A DNA stretch of 64,000 nt from HXMU1420-13 sp963691715 (GTDB lineage Bacteria; Bacteroidota; Rhodothermia; Balneolales; Balneolaceae), in NCBI GenBank assembly GCA_963691715.1, contig OY829281.1, forward strand, positions 3,162,001-3,226,000. Direction: 5' to 3'. Position numbers and translations under genes: made by a program. This document shows positions 28,905-37,872 of the stretch, in pieces. Within the stretch, counting starts at the first letter, position 1, and each line of letters starts with the position of its first letter. The notes under the pieces were generated by a model. That model made no database searches. It saw nothing but the letters and a program-made list of their open reading frames with translations, and had not been told where the DNA came from.

Positions 28905-29129
28905 TTAGGTCTCCTGCTCAATATTTTGATTATTACCATTTAATGGCATTTGTTCAGCGTTTTTGCTTTCCCGAACAACATTCAATAGAAAAATCGACAA
29001 ATACATTACTGCAAAGAGACCAATAAAGACGAGCATACTTCTATAAAGCGCTACATCGATATGAACTCCTGATATTAGTAATAGCATAAACAAGAGTAGG
29101 GAAATAACTAAAATAAGTCGTAATAACAT
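28905..29129 (-). CDS. Small two-helix membrane protein between flhG and fliA
   Basis: 74 residues with two hydrophobic segments (about 3-22 and 30-51) and a polar tail (NAEQMPLNGNNQ). It is 11 bases after flhG and 2 bases before fliA, so it is translated with the operon. I do not recognise the family. Being sandwiched between flhG and fliA suggests a role in flagellar regulation or placement, but this is unsupported beyond context. Confidence 0.75.
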   Translation of the reverse strand: MLLRLILVISLLLFMLLLISGVHIDVALYRSMLVFIGLFAVMYLSIFLLNVVRESKNAEQMPLNGNNQNIEQET

Positions 29130-29140
29130 TTATGTATCTC

Positions 29141-29944
29141 CTAGAGGTTGAAATATGCTAATTGAGGTTGCGATTGTTCTAAGGTATTCGAAGTTGAGAT
29201 GATATTTTGAACAATAAATTCCATCTCGTTATTAATTGGGTTTTCTGGATTCATTCCAAGCAAAGTAGTTTGCTTTTTAACCGTATTACGAACATATGCA
29301 TGATCTGGAATGAAGCCTAAATACGTACATTCTCTTTGTAGAAAATGAGATAAAATAGTGTTGAAGCGTTCTATAGTACTTAGTGCATCTTCTTCATGCT
29401 CTGCAAAATTAACGATACTTCCAAAATCATAGTCAGGATCTATACTAAGTACATATTTAATGAGTCTGTAAGCATCTGAAATAGCAGTTGGTTCATCCAC
29501 TAATACACAAAGACCTAGTTTAGCAGTATCTAAGGCCCATAAACTCATTTCACCCGCACCTGCTGGTGTGTCAATTAAAATAAAATCATGATTCGATGAA
29601 AGGGAATGAACGATTTGATCTAAAGCATCCATGATAATACCGGTATCGATTTTTAAATCAGTTGGATCATTCGCTCCTGTAACAAGAGTTATACCGTTTA
29701 TATCTTGTATTGTATCCTCAAGACTGCACCGATTTATTATCCAATGGCAAACATTAAAGGGCACTGTTTTATTGAACATGGTAGCACAATTTGATAAGCC
29801 TAGATCTGCATCAATAATTGCTACTTTATACCCCATATCATTTAACATCGTAGCCATATTAACAGTACTGATGCTTTTTCCTACACCTCCTTTTCCGCTA
29901 ATAACTGCTACAATAAATGGGTTAATATGATCAAGTAAGTGCAT
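29141..29944 (-). CDS. flhG: MinD-like ATPase FlhG (FleN)
   Basis: 267 residues. The deviant Walker A motif is at the N-terminus (VISGKGGVGKSISTVNMATM), followed by IDADLGLSN and IDTPAGAG. FlhG controls flagellar number and, with FlhF, placement. The N-terminal extension with the FlhF-activating DQA motif is short here (MHLLDHINPF). The gene directly follows flhF, the standard pairing. Confidence 0.93.
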   Translation of the reverse strand: MHLLDHINPFIVAVISGKGGVGKSISTVNMATMLNDMGYKVAIIDADLGLSNCATMFNKTVPFNVCHWIINRCSLEDTIQDINGITLVTGANDPTDLKIDTGIIMDALDQIVHSLSSNHDFILIDTPAGAGEMSLWALDTAKLGLCVLVDEPTAISDAYRLIKYVLSIDPDYDFGSIVNFAEHEEDALSTIERFNTILSHFLQRECTYLGFIPDHAYVRNTVKKQTTLLGMNPENPINNEMEFIVQNIISTSNTLEQSQPQLAYFNL

Positions 29945-29951
29945 ATTTAAA

Positions 29952-31424
29952 TCATCCCTCTAATACTTTTTTTGCGAACCACTGTGGGCTGAATTCAGAT
30001 AAACTGGTAGGTAATGTATTACCCGAGCTTATGTATCTGGCTGCACAATTCATCTCTTTCATAAACGGAATTAGAGGTCCCCATTGGGCGACTTCATCAA
30101 GATGCGTTATAGAGATATAGTCGGGCTGCATAGGATGATTTTTTGCTGTTTTACTTTCGAAGTAAAATTTGCTTCTAGCAGCATTTACTACGAAATGAAC
30201 TTCAAGTGGTGCTACAGGGGTTAGTAATTGTCGTATTTTCCAATATTCCCTGAAAGAATCCTCTTGTTCAGTGCTAAGCGATGGTGTATCGATTAATACA
30301 TGATCAAATTCTTTCCACTCCTTTATATAATCGTTCACATCAAGGCCTTTCTTAACTTCATAGTGAGAAATATTTTCATCCTTGCAGAATGCCTTTAATA
30401 TGCTGTAATACGTATTTTCAGAATGTTGCTGAGGATGAATCGTAACTACGGCTACTTTTTTGTTGAGCATAAAATCAGGATGCAGGCATAATTTCATGAT
30501 TAAAGTTGTTTTTCCTGATCCTGATGGGCCCGCAAACAATAGAAACTGACTTGGATCTTTAGTAGGGGATTTAGCAATAGAATCACGTAAAATAGTCGAT
30601 AATTTTGCCATAAATAGCTCACCATGCTCAAATGGATCAATACCACTTTTGATGATATGGCTAAACCATCCACTCACCGTTGTTGTGTTCACTCCAGTTT
30701 GTACTAATTGTTGAAATACTGGATGAGATGCATAATCTAGATTTACAGACATTAACGAAGAGTCTAATAAAGCTTCTAGTTTGTCAAATCTTTTATGCAA
30801 AGCCTTTATTGCTTTCTGATTTTCAATTGGTGACTGTACGGCCATTCGAGCTTCAGCAAAACTTTCTTTTGGCTTAGACTCCCTAAAATGTGTTATAAAT
30901 TTACCAGCGGTTTTCGGAATTATAGTGGATGGTGTGTCATCCTGTAACATTTCCTTTTCTTGAATATTTTTTTGAACGGTAGGTCTTAGATTTGCACGGC
31001 GATAAAATTGTTGGGAAGTTTTTTCCTGTGTTGGTTCCACAGACGGTAAATATTGTTTACCTACACCCACTAACTCTTGCTTTGCTTCTTTTTTCTTTTC
31101 TACTAAAATTTGTTCTGTTGCAAATTTCCGAAGTGATTTAAGATTTTTACTTTCTTCTTTATTTGAGGGTAAAGAAGCTCTATTATTTCTTTCAAATTGT
31201 ACCCCATTATCTTCTTCTTTTAAGGTATCTCTGAACGATCGAGACTTAATTTTAGGCATTGTTTCAGCCTCACTTTCGGTGTCAGAGAAGATAGTAATCT
31301 TTGCTTTTTGACCTTCTAAGCTAGGTTCTGTGGCTTCAAGGATTAAAATGTCATCTCCATACATTTGTTGAGCAGTTTTCTTAGCTGCTTCTACTGTTTT
31401 TCCAAAAATATTCTTTAGTATCAT
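29952..31424 (-). CDS. flhF: SRP-type GTPase FlhF
   Basis: 490 residues with an N-terminal basic/disordered region of about 230 residues (starting ILKNIFGKTVEAAKKTAQQM, typical for FlhF), then N and G domains with P loop FAGPSGSGKTTLIMKL and a G3-like IDTPSLS where DTAG is usual. FlhF sets the site of flagellar assembly. The start overlaps the flhA stop (ATGA). Confidence 0.93.
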   Translation of the reverse strand: MILKNIFGKTVEAAKKTAQQMYGDDILILEATEPSLEGQKAKITIFSDTESEAETMPKIKSRSFRDTLKEEDNGVQFERNNRASLPSNKEESKNLKSLRKFATEQILVEKKKEAKQELVGVGKQYLPSVEPTQEKTSQQFYRRANLRPTVQKNIQEKEMLQDDTPSTIIPKTAGKFITHFRESKPKESFAEARMAVQSPIENQKAIKALHKRFDKLEALLDSSLMSVNLDYASHPVFQQLVQTGVNTTTVSGWFSHIIKSGIDPFEHGELFMAKLSTILRDSIAKSPTKDPSQFLLFAGPSGSGKTTLIMKLCLHPDFMLNKKVAVVTIHPQQHSENTYYSILKAFCKDENISHYEVKKGLDVNDYIKEWKEFDHVLIDTPSLSTEQEDSFREYWKIRQLLTPVAPLEVHFVVNAARSKFYFESKTAKNHPMQPDYISITHLDEVAQWGPLIPFMKEMNCAARYISSGNTLPTSLSEFSPQWFAKKVLEG

Positions 31425-33574
31425 ACTAACTCGGTTTCTTCAGTAATTGGCTGTTGGTTAGTTTCGGGTTGAGTTGATGGAATAGCTCGCTCCGTTGGTT
31501 TCATCGTTAAACGATCAAAAGTTTTGAACTGAATGTCTTGGCTAATGTCGTTGTACGATAACACATTTATATCTGGCAAAATTGGTGCCAAGAACTCAAA
31601 TAAAGTGAAACGAAGGATTGGGGAAGTCAGTAAAACGGGCTCAAATCCTTTTCGTACCATGTTGGTAAATGTTGACGATGAGGATTGATATAAACGTTCT
31701 ACTGTTTCTGGGGTTAATCCCAATGTATTACTATTAAGAGTACCTTGTTGGGCTTGAGAAATTAAATGTGATTCTAATTGAGGCTCTAGCATTACAACCA
31801 CAACTTCATTTTCTGGAGTTGAAAATTGTCGGGTTATGGTTTCCGATAACGCAGCTCTACAATATTCATTTAATACATCGGTATTATTAGTTTGTTGGCA
31901 ATAGTCAGCTAATGTCTCTAAGATAGTTATGAGATCTCTTATCGGTACCCGTTCTCTTAGTAATCGTTTTAAAACTTTTTGAATATCACCAATTTTCATT
32001 CCGTCAGGCACAAGTTCTTCAATCAATGCTGGTGCCTGTTCCTTCACATTTTCAATTAGTTTTTGAACCATTTGCCGATCAATAAGCTTATGAGCACTCT
32101 TCTTCAATACTTCCATTAAATGAGTGGTAATCACTGCACCTGCTTCGATTACAGCTAACCCATATTTTTCAGCTTCCGATTTATTTTTCCCACTTACCCA
32201 AATGGCATCCATTCCAAAGGTTGGATCTTTAGTTTCAATTCCTTGGATATTAGGTTTAAAGTCTTCTGGTAATAGTGTGAGAAAATATCCTGGTAGTAAT
32301 TCGCCACTGCCTTGCACTACCCCTCTCATCTTTATGGTGTAGTGATTGGCATCAAGTTGAACATTGTCTCGAATTCTTATAGATGGTATTATAATCCCTA
32401 ACTCTGCTGCAAGTTGTTTCCTTAGCGAAGTCATACGTTCTAACAAATCTCCACCTTGGCTTGCTTCCACCATAGGGATTAAGCTATACCCAATCTCTAA
32501 TTCAAGAGTATCCATCACTAAATAATTCTCCACAGGATCATCTTTCTTCTGTACTATGGCGTCCGCCTCGCTGGCTTTAAGATCTTCAGCTTCTTTCAAC
32601 TCAGCAGAACGGAAGTTTTTAAAAGCCATAAAGAATAGGAAACCTGAAATACCCCAAAATGGGACAACGGGTAATCCTGGCATCATACCTAGGAAAAATA
32701 CAAATGTACCAGCTATAACTACTGTTTTTGGGTTTCCTAGGAGTTGATCAGTAAGTTCATTACTTAAATTCCCTTCCGAAGCCGCTCTTGATACGATCAT
32801 ACCAGAGGCTGTAGAAATTAATAGTGCCGGAATTTGAGAAACCAATCCATCGCCAATGGTCATTAAGGTATAGGTGGCTGCGGCCTCACCAATGGGCATT
32901 CGTAATTGGAGTGTACCAATAATTAAACCACCAATTATATTTATGAACGTAATTAAAAGACCGGCTATAACATCTCCACGAACAAATTTAGAGGCACCAT
33001 CCATGGCACCATAAAAATCAGCTTCACGTGCAATTTCAGAGCGTCGCTGCTTTGCTTCTTCATCTGTGAGTAGGCCAGCAGCTAAATCGGAGTCGATAGA
33101 CATTTGCTTTCCTGGCATCGCATCTAATGTAAATCGCGCAGCAACTTCAGCAATACGGGTAGCACCTTTAGTAATTACCACAAAGTTAATAATTACTAGA
33201 ACTGCGAAAATTATGATACCAATCACAAAATTACCTTGAACAATAAATCCCCCAAAAGCTTCTATTATATTTCCTGCATACCCTTCACTAAGAATTAGAC
33301 GAGTGGTAGCTACATTCAGCGAAAGCCGAAATAGGGTTAGAATAAGTAGCATTCCTGGAAATACTGCAAATTGTAATGGCTTTAAGGCATAAAAAGCTAC
33401 TAAAAGAACAATAAGTGAAAATGTGATATTCAGCGCCAAGAAAAAATCCATGAGCTGAGTTGGAAACGGAATGATCATTATTAGAAGTATCATCACGATT
33501 CCAGAGGAAATCAGTACATCGGTCTGGAAAAATGTTCCCTTTAATTTATTAGTATCTAATCCACCAATTTTCAT
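31421..33574 (-). CDS. flhA: Flagellar export gate protein FlhA
   Basis: 717 residues. About eight N-terminal membrane segments, with the FHIPEP family signature (RIAEVAARFTLDAMPGKQMS), are followed by the cytoplasmic nonameric-ring domain (from about residue 330) that docks chaperone-substrate complexes. Length and C-terminal extension are normal. It is encoded directly after flhB. Confidence 0.97.
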   Translation of the reverse strand: MKIGGLDTNKLKGTFFQTDVLISSGIVMILLIMIIPFPTQLMDFFLALNITFSLIVLLVAFYALKPLQFAVFPGMLLILTLFRLSLNVATTRLILSEGYAGNIIEAFGGFIVQGNFVIGIIIFAVLVIINFVVITKGATRIAEVAARFTLDAMPGKQMSIDSDLAAGLLTDEEAKQRRSEIAREADFYGAMDGASKFVRGDVIAGLLITFINIIGGLIIGTLQLRMPIGEAAATYTLMTIGDGLVSQIPALLISTASGMIVSRAASEGNLSNELTDQLLGNPKTVVIAGTFVFFLGMMPGLPVVPFWGISGFLFFMAFKNFRSAELKEAEDLKASEADAIVQKKDDPVENYLVMDTLELEIGYSLIPMVEASQGGDLLERMTSLRKQLAAELGIIIPSIRIRDNVQLDANHYTIKMRGVVQGSGELLPGYFLTLLPEDFKPNIQGIETKDPTFGMDAIWVSGKNKSEAEKYGLAVIEAGAVITTHLMEVLKKSAHKLIDRQMVQKLIENVKEQAPALIEELVPDGMKIGDIQKVLKRLLRERVPIRDLITILETLADYCQQTNNTDVLNEYCRAALSETITRQFSTPENEVVVVMLEPQLESHLISQAQQGTLNSNTLGLTPETVERLYQSSSSTFTNMVRKGFEPVLLTSPILRFTLFEFLAPILPDINVLSYNDISQDIQFKTFDRLTMKPTERAIPSTQPETNQQPITEETELV

Positions 33575-33579
33575 CTGTA

Positions 33580-34662
33580 CTATATTCTTTGTTTATTTTT
33601 TAGCTTGAAAACATAGGCTAATATCTCGGCTACAGCTCTATAAAGGTCTTCTGGGATAAATCCATCTTCCTCGGCTGTAGCAAAAAGCGCCCTTGCCACT
33701 GGCTTGTTTTCTACAATCGGTATGCCATATTCTTTAGCTAGTTCTTTTATTTTCTTTGCCCTCAACCTCTGGCCTTTTACCATTACTATAGGTGCACCAT
33801 TTAATTCGGGATCGTATTTAAGAGCAACCGCATAGTGTGTTGGGTTAGTTACTACAACATCACTTGCCAATACCGCATGATCCATTCTTTTTTGCTGGAT
33901 TAATTTTCTACCGAAGGCTTTACGTTGCCCTTTAACTTGTGGATCACCCTCCATTTGTTTGAACTCATCTTTTACCTCTTGCTTAGTCATCTTAAGACTT
34001 TTGGTATACTGATACTTCTGAAAAAGAGCATCCCCAATAGACAGTAAGAGTAATGCTGCAAACACTTTTATCACAAAACTTAGAATATGACTACCTATTT
34101 GAGCTATACTATATTCAATTGCTACAATTGAGAACCCAACATAAGTGTTTAAATCATTTTTGATTTGATAGTATCCAATAATTCCTACTATGCCTAGTTT
34201 TATAAATCCTTTTACAAGCTCTCCTAACCCTTTAGCAGAAATTATTTTTCCTATCCCCTTTATAGGATCGAGCTTGCTACCCTTAAATTCCATGGCTTTG
34301 ACCGAGAAGGCACCTTTAGTTTGCACCATATTTACGATAATGGCGACTACAAGAAGCATTAAACTCGTAGGTAATACTGTTTGTAGCCCAAAGTAAAAGG
34401 CAGTTCTCAAGTAGCTTTCAGCTTGACTCTGATCCGAAAAGCCCATGCCTGAGTTGAAGAAAAAACTTTCAAAGAGGTAAGTTAACCGATCATAAATCAT
34501 ACCACCCAAGCCTACAAACATTAATAAAGCGGTAATCATAATGATGATTGAAGACACCTCCTTGCTAGAATTTACATTTCCATCTTCACGGGCTTTCTGC
34601 AGCCGTCGCGCTGTTGGTTCCTCGGTCTTTTCTTGATCTGATTTATCATTTGCCATAGACAT
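33580..34662 (-). CDS. flhB: Flagellar export switch protein FlhB
   Basis: 360 residues. The N-terminus (KTEEPTARRLQKAREDGNV) is followed by four membrane helices and the cytoplasmic domain with the autocleavage site NPTH (VVTNPTHYAVALKYDPELNG). It switches export from hook to filament substrates when FliK signals. It is the first gene of the minus-strand operon. A good sigma-28-like promoter lies about 280 bases upstream. Confidence 0.97.
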   Translation of the reverse strand: MSMANDKSDQEKTEEPTARRLQKAREDGNVNSSKEVSSIIIMITALLMFVGLGGMIYDRLTYLFESFFFNSGMGFSDQSQAESYLRTAFYFGLQTVLPTSLMLLVVAIIVNMVQTKGAFSVKAMEFKGSKLDPIKGIGKIISAKGLGELVKGFIKLGIVGIIGYYQIKNDLNTYVGFSIVAIEYSIAQIGSHILSFVIKVFAALLLLSIGDALFQKYQYTKSLKMTKQEVKDEFKQMEGDPQVKGQRKAFGRKLIQQKRMDHAVLASDVVVTNPTHYAVALKYDPELNGAPIVMVKGQRLRAKKIKELAKEYGIPIVENKPVARALFATAEEDGFIPEDLYRAVAEILAYVFKLKNKQRI

Positions 34663-34892
34663 AGGTTTTCAAAAATAATACCAGATGGAAAAGGGAAGAA
34701 AGTAGGTGTTAAAGAGAATTTGAGAGCGCTAATGAGCGGAAAAAATCGCAAATAGGGAAAAAATTTCTGCAATGTTTTCCGATAGTAATTTTGATTTTTT
34801 TGTGGATGTGTGAACTCGATTTTTTTCAAAAACCCCCTCTCTAAGCTTCTGAGGGCTTATTTGGCAATAGTAGAATTTTAATAAACAGGTTG

Positions 34893-34907
34893 TGGCATAA
34901 AGTTTGA
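34893..34907 (+). promoter_or_regulatory. Sigma-54-type promoter for the flgF operon
   Basis: TGGCAT-AAAGT-TTGA matches the -24 element well and the -12 element except that GC is GA. It lies 89 bases before flgF and resembles the sites ahead of flgB and fliS. Confidence 0.5.
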
Positions 34908-34939
34908 TAGAGCTTCCTCGTGAAGTTAGATGAAACGTG

Positions 34940-34966
34940 TTATCGGCACATTCAATCGGTTACTTA
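34940..34966 (-). promoter_or_regulatory. Sigma-28-type promoter facing flhB
   Basis: On the minus strand, TAAG, a 15-base spacer and GCCGATAA agree with the sigma-28 consensus TAAA-N15-GCCGATAA at 11 of 12 positions with correct spacing. It lies about 280 bases upstream of flhB, whose operon includes fliA, so it could give autoregulation. Confidence 0.5.
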
Positions 34967-34995
34967 AATTTTTTAATGTTTTTTAATTATCAATA

Positions 34996-35736
34996 ATGTT
35001 AGATCGAATTTACATGCAAATGCAGGCCATGCAGGTCCTTTCAAGGTCACAGGATGTTACTGCTGATAATTTAGCAAACATCAATACTCCTGGCTTTAAA
35101 GGGAATAAATTGTTCTATAGCATGTTGACAGAAAATATGAATGGAACCGAAATCAAGAGAGCTGTTCCTATGAGTCAAATAAATTTAGATCAAGGGATAC
35201 TAGAACCAACAGGAAACGAATTCGATGTAGCTATTAATGGCGACGGATTTTTCAAAGTCCAAGAGAACGATACAGAGTATTTAACCAGAGATGGACGCTT
35301 CTCTCTTGATTCCGATGGTTTTTTAGTAAATAGTAATGGAGCTAATGTATTGGGAGATTCAGGCCCCATCCAACTAACCGAACTATTTCAAAGTAACAAT
35401 ACAACAGGCGGTCCTAATAGATTAGAAATTTCAAAAAACGGAATGGTTCTAATAAATGGTAAACCACAAGATAAATTACAGATTGTAAATGTAAAGGATC
35501 CAAACCTGTTGGAACGGCAAGGTAGTACCTATTTCACTGTGAAAGACGAAATTGAACTTTCTGATGAAGGTATTGGAATGGTAATGCAAGGTTATTTCGA
35601 AAAAGGAAATGTTCAACCACTCGCAGAAATGGTAGATATGATGAGAAATATGCAAATGTTTGAGTCTCAGCAAAGAGCCATGAAAACAACAGATGATATG
35701 CTTTCCCAAGTAACCTCCAGACTAGGGAGACTATAA
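34996..35736 (+). CDS. flgF: Flagellar rod protein FlgF
   Basis: 246 residues. The N-terminal axial motif (NLANINTPGFKGNKLFYSML), the FVAINGDGFF-like segment (DVAINGDGFFKVQENDTEYL) and the C-terminal LAEMVDMMRNMQMFESQQRA place it in the FlgE/F/G family, and its order before flgG indicates FlgF, a proximal rod component. Confidence 0.92.
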   Translation: MLDRIYMQMQAMQVLSRSQDVTADNLANINTPGFKGNKLFYSMLTENMNGTEIKRAVPMSQINLDQGILEPTGNEFDVAINGDGFFKVQENDTEYLTRDGRFSLDSDGFLVNSNGANVLGDSGPIQLTELFQSNNTTGGPNRLEISKNGMVLINGKPQDKLQIVNVKDPNLLERQGSTYFTVKDEIELSDEGIGMVMQGYFEKGNVQPLAEMVDMMRNMQMFESQQRAMKTTDDMLSQVTSRLGRL

Positions 35737-35763
35737 TGAATATTAAAATAAATACACAAAACT

Positions 35764-36555
35764 ATGCCTAGATCACTAAGTACAGCAGCATTGGGCATGA
35801 GCGCCCAACAACGATCGGTAGATAATATTGCTAACAATTTAGCCAACGTTGGTACTACTGGATTTAAACGAAGTACAATAGCTTTCCAAGATTTATTTTA
35901 TGAGAATATAGCGGCTTCAAAAATGGGAAGTTCATCTAGCCGAAGTTCAAGTGATGGCCCTACGTTACAAATAGGACACGGCTCTAGAGCAGTAGCAACC
36001 ATTAGAAATTTTATGCAAGGATCCGTTGCTGAAACTGGAAATGCACTGGATATCGCTATAAGCGGAGATGGTTTTTTCCAAGTTGAAATGCCCGACGGTA
36101 GTACAGCGTACACGAGAGATGGCAATTTTAGCCGTGATGCAACAGGTTTGTTAGTAAATAATTCAGGACTACCTATTGCAGGTCAGATAGAAGTTCCAAC
36201 AGATGCACTTGCAATTGATATTGGTGCTGACGGAACTGTAACCGCATTATTAGGTGATAATACCCAAGTTGATATTGGACAAATCGAATTGGCCAAATTC
36301 GCAAACAATGGCGGACTAGAAGCAATTGGAGATAATCTTTTTATAGAAACAGAGGCATCAGGTCTCGCATTTTTTGGAACACCAGGCGATGAGGGATTTG
36401 GTGTAGTTCGTCAAGGCTATTTAGAGCAATCAAATGTAGATATAGTCACAGAAATGGTTCGGTTAATAGAGGCTCAACGCGCTTATGAAACCAATTCAAA
36501 AATGGTGCAAACAGCCGAAGATATGATGTCTGTAACCAATGGAATTAAACGATAA
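35764..36555 (+). CDS. flgG: Flagellar distal rod protein FlgG
   Basis: 263 residues, the standard FlgG length. Motifs include NIANNLANVGTTGFKRSTIA, ALDIAISGDGFFQV and the C-terminal VTEMVRLIEAQRAYETNSK. It makes the distal rod that crosses the peptidoglycan and outer membrane. flgA follows without a gap. Confidence 0.96.
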   Translation: MPRSLSTAALGMSAQQRSVDNIANNLANVGTTGFKRSTIAFQDLFYENIAASKMGSSSSRSSSDGPTLQIGHGSRAVATIRNFMQGSVAETGNALDIAISGDGFFQVEMPDGSTAYTRDGNFSRDATGLLVNNSGLPIAGQIEVPTDALAIDIGADGTVTALLGDNTQVDIGQIELAKFANNGGLEAIGDNLFIETEASGLAFFGTPGDEGFGVVRQGYLEQSNVDIVTEMVRLIEAQRAYETNSKMVQTAEDMMSVTNGIKR

Positions 36556-37254
36556 ATGATCATTATCACATCCATATCACTGTTTCTTGCTTCGGTAATC
36601 ATGTCTCCATCGACTACTGAAGAAGCTACAAAAGCTAGAGTGTTAGAACTTGCTACCTCGAGTTTAGAGCAACACTTAGATATGAATGTGTACCAGATTG
36701 AAGTAGTTGCACGATGGATTCCTAACAGCCTTTTGAAAGCTGGCCCTGAAAATATTCTATCGGTTACTGTTTCAGGTAATATCGAAGAACACACAAAATT
36801 TAATGTTCTTCATATAACAAGAGCAGGTAGAAAAACTAGTGAAATCCAACTCAGGTTAAAAACCGAACAATATGTTACCGTTGCAAAAGATCGAATTCGA
36901 AGCAATACACCATTGAACATAGAATTGTTTGAATATCAATGGAGAGCAGTAAAACTTGGCAAAGATCGATTTATAACGAATATAGAAGAATTAAATGGTA
37001 AGACAAGTAAAAGAACACTTTTACCTGGTCAACCTATTCGCAGTAATGAAATAAGCAGTGTTACCTTAATAACACCTGGTGAAGAAGTAGCTATGATTTT
37101 TTCGAAAGGTACCATCCAATTAGGGCTTCATTGCGAATCAAGACAAAGCGGGGGAGAAGGAGAAGAAATTCAAATTTATTGCCAAGAAACAAGAAAAAAA
37201 TACACCGCAAAAATTTTACGCGCAGGAGAAGTACAATGGCTAAGAACACATTAA
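36556..37254 (+). CDS. flgA: Flagellar P-ring assembly chaperone FlgA
   Basis: 232 residues with an N-terminal hydrophobic export signal and a C-terminal SAF-like domain (TPLNIELFEYQWRAV, GKTSKRTLLPGQPIRSNEIS, then VAMIFSKGTIQLGLHCESRQ). FlgA assists FlgI polymerisation in the periplasm. The start abuts the flgG stop, and the 3' end overlaps flgH by 19 bases. Confidence 0.9.
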   Translation: MIIITSISLFLASVIMSPSTTEEATKARVLELATSSLEQHLDMNVYQIEVVARWIPNSLLKAGPENILSVTVSGNIEEHTKFNVLHITRAGRKTSEIQLRLKTEQYVTVAKDRIRSNTPLNIELFEYQWRAVKLGKDRFITNIEELNGKTSKRTLLPGQPIRSNEISSVTLITPGEEVAMIFSKGTIQLGLHCESRQSGGEGEEIQIYCQETRKKYTAKILRAGEVQWLRTH

Positions 37255-37868
37255 CAATGAAAGTATCTATACTAACTATATTGGGTTTTTTATTTCTAAC
37301 AAACGACATGTTTGCTCAATTCTCACTTTATAGTGATGTAAAAGCAAAGAGAGTGGGAGATATAATAACAGTAGTTCTTCGAGAAAACTTACAAGGGAGC
37401 TCTACTACCGATTCTAAAGTAACATCAAACTCCAATGGGCAGGCAACAGGATCATTATCAGGTAATTTTTTACCGTTCGAACCAGTGTTCGGAAGTGGAG
37501 TATCTGTTAATTACGGTTCCGATCAAAAAAACCTAGCAACACAACGACAACTACTAGAGGGATATGTAAGCGTACAAATCGTGGAGGTTACAGAACAAGG
37601 CGATCTGATTGTAGAGGGTAAACGACAGACAGAGGTGAATGGAGAAGTTCATGAAATGTCTATAGCTGGAACAGTACGGGTAAACGATATAGATGGTAGA
37701 AATCAGGTGCTTTCATATCGCATCGCAAATGCAGCAATCAGTTATCAAAAAATGGGCGGTATTAAAGATAAAAAAGGAAGTAGAGGCATTTTAAAGAAAG
37801 TGGTGTTTGGTGGCCTTGGCGCAGGATTAGCAGCAGCAGCAATCCTAAGAACAAACTCCAAAAACTAA
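37236..37868 (+). CDS. flgH: Flagellar L-ring protein FlgH without lipobox cysteine
   Basis: 210 residues from the ATG at 37236, chosen because it follows AGGAGA and opens directly into a signal peptide; a longer upstream frame is only read-through of flgA. Core motifs fit FlgH (SDVKAKRVGDIITVVLREN, EGYVSVQIVEVTEQGDLIVE, NDIDGRNQVLSYRIANAAIS). The signal ends NDMFAQ with no Cys, so this FlgH is not an N-terminal lipoprotein as in Proteobacteria. It forms the outer-membrane ring. Confidence 0.93.
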   Translation: MAKNTLTMKVSILTILGFLFLTNDMFAQFSLYSDVKAKRVGDIITVVLRENLQGSSTTDSKVTSNSNGQATGSLSGNFLPFEPVFGSGVSVNYGSDQKNLATQRQLLEGYVSVQIVEVTEQGDLIVEGKRQTEVNGEVHEMSIAGTVRVNDIDGRNQVLSYRIANAAISYQKMGGIKDKKGSRGILKKVVFGGLGAGLAAAAILRTNSKN

Positions 37869-37872
37869 TACG

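Larger units (their letters stand above)
34663..34995. other. Divergent intergenic region between flhB and flgF
   Basis: 333 non-coding bases that hold promoter-like sites for both directions: a sigma-54 type site facing flgF (34893-34907) and a sigma-28 type site facing flhB (34940-34966). No coding frame or RNA gene is recognised in it. Confidence 0.6.

Noticed and set aside
37131..37235. N-terminal extension of FlgH
   Set aside because: Arg/Lys-rich read-through of the flgA 3' end; the ATG at 37236 follows a clear ribosome binding site and a signal peptide.
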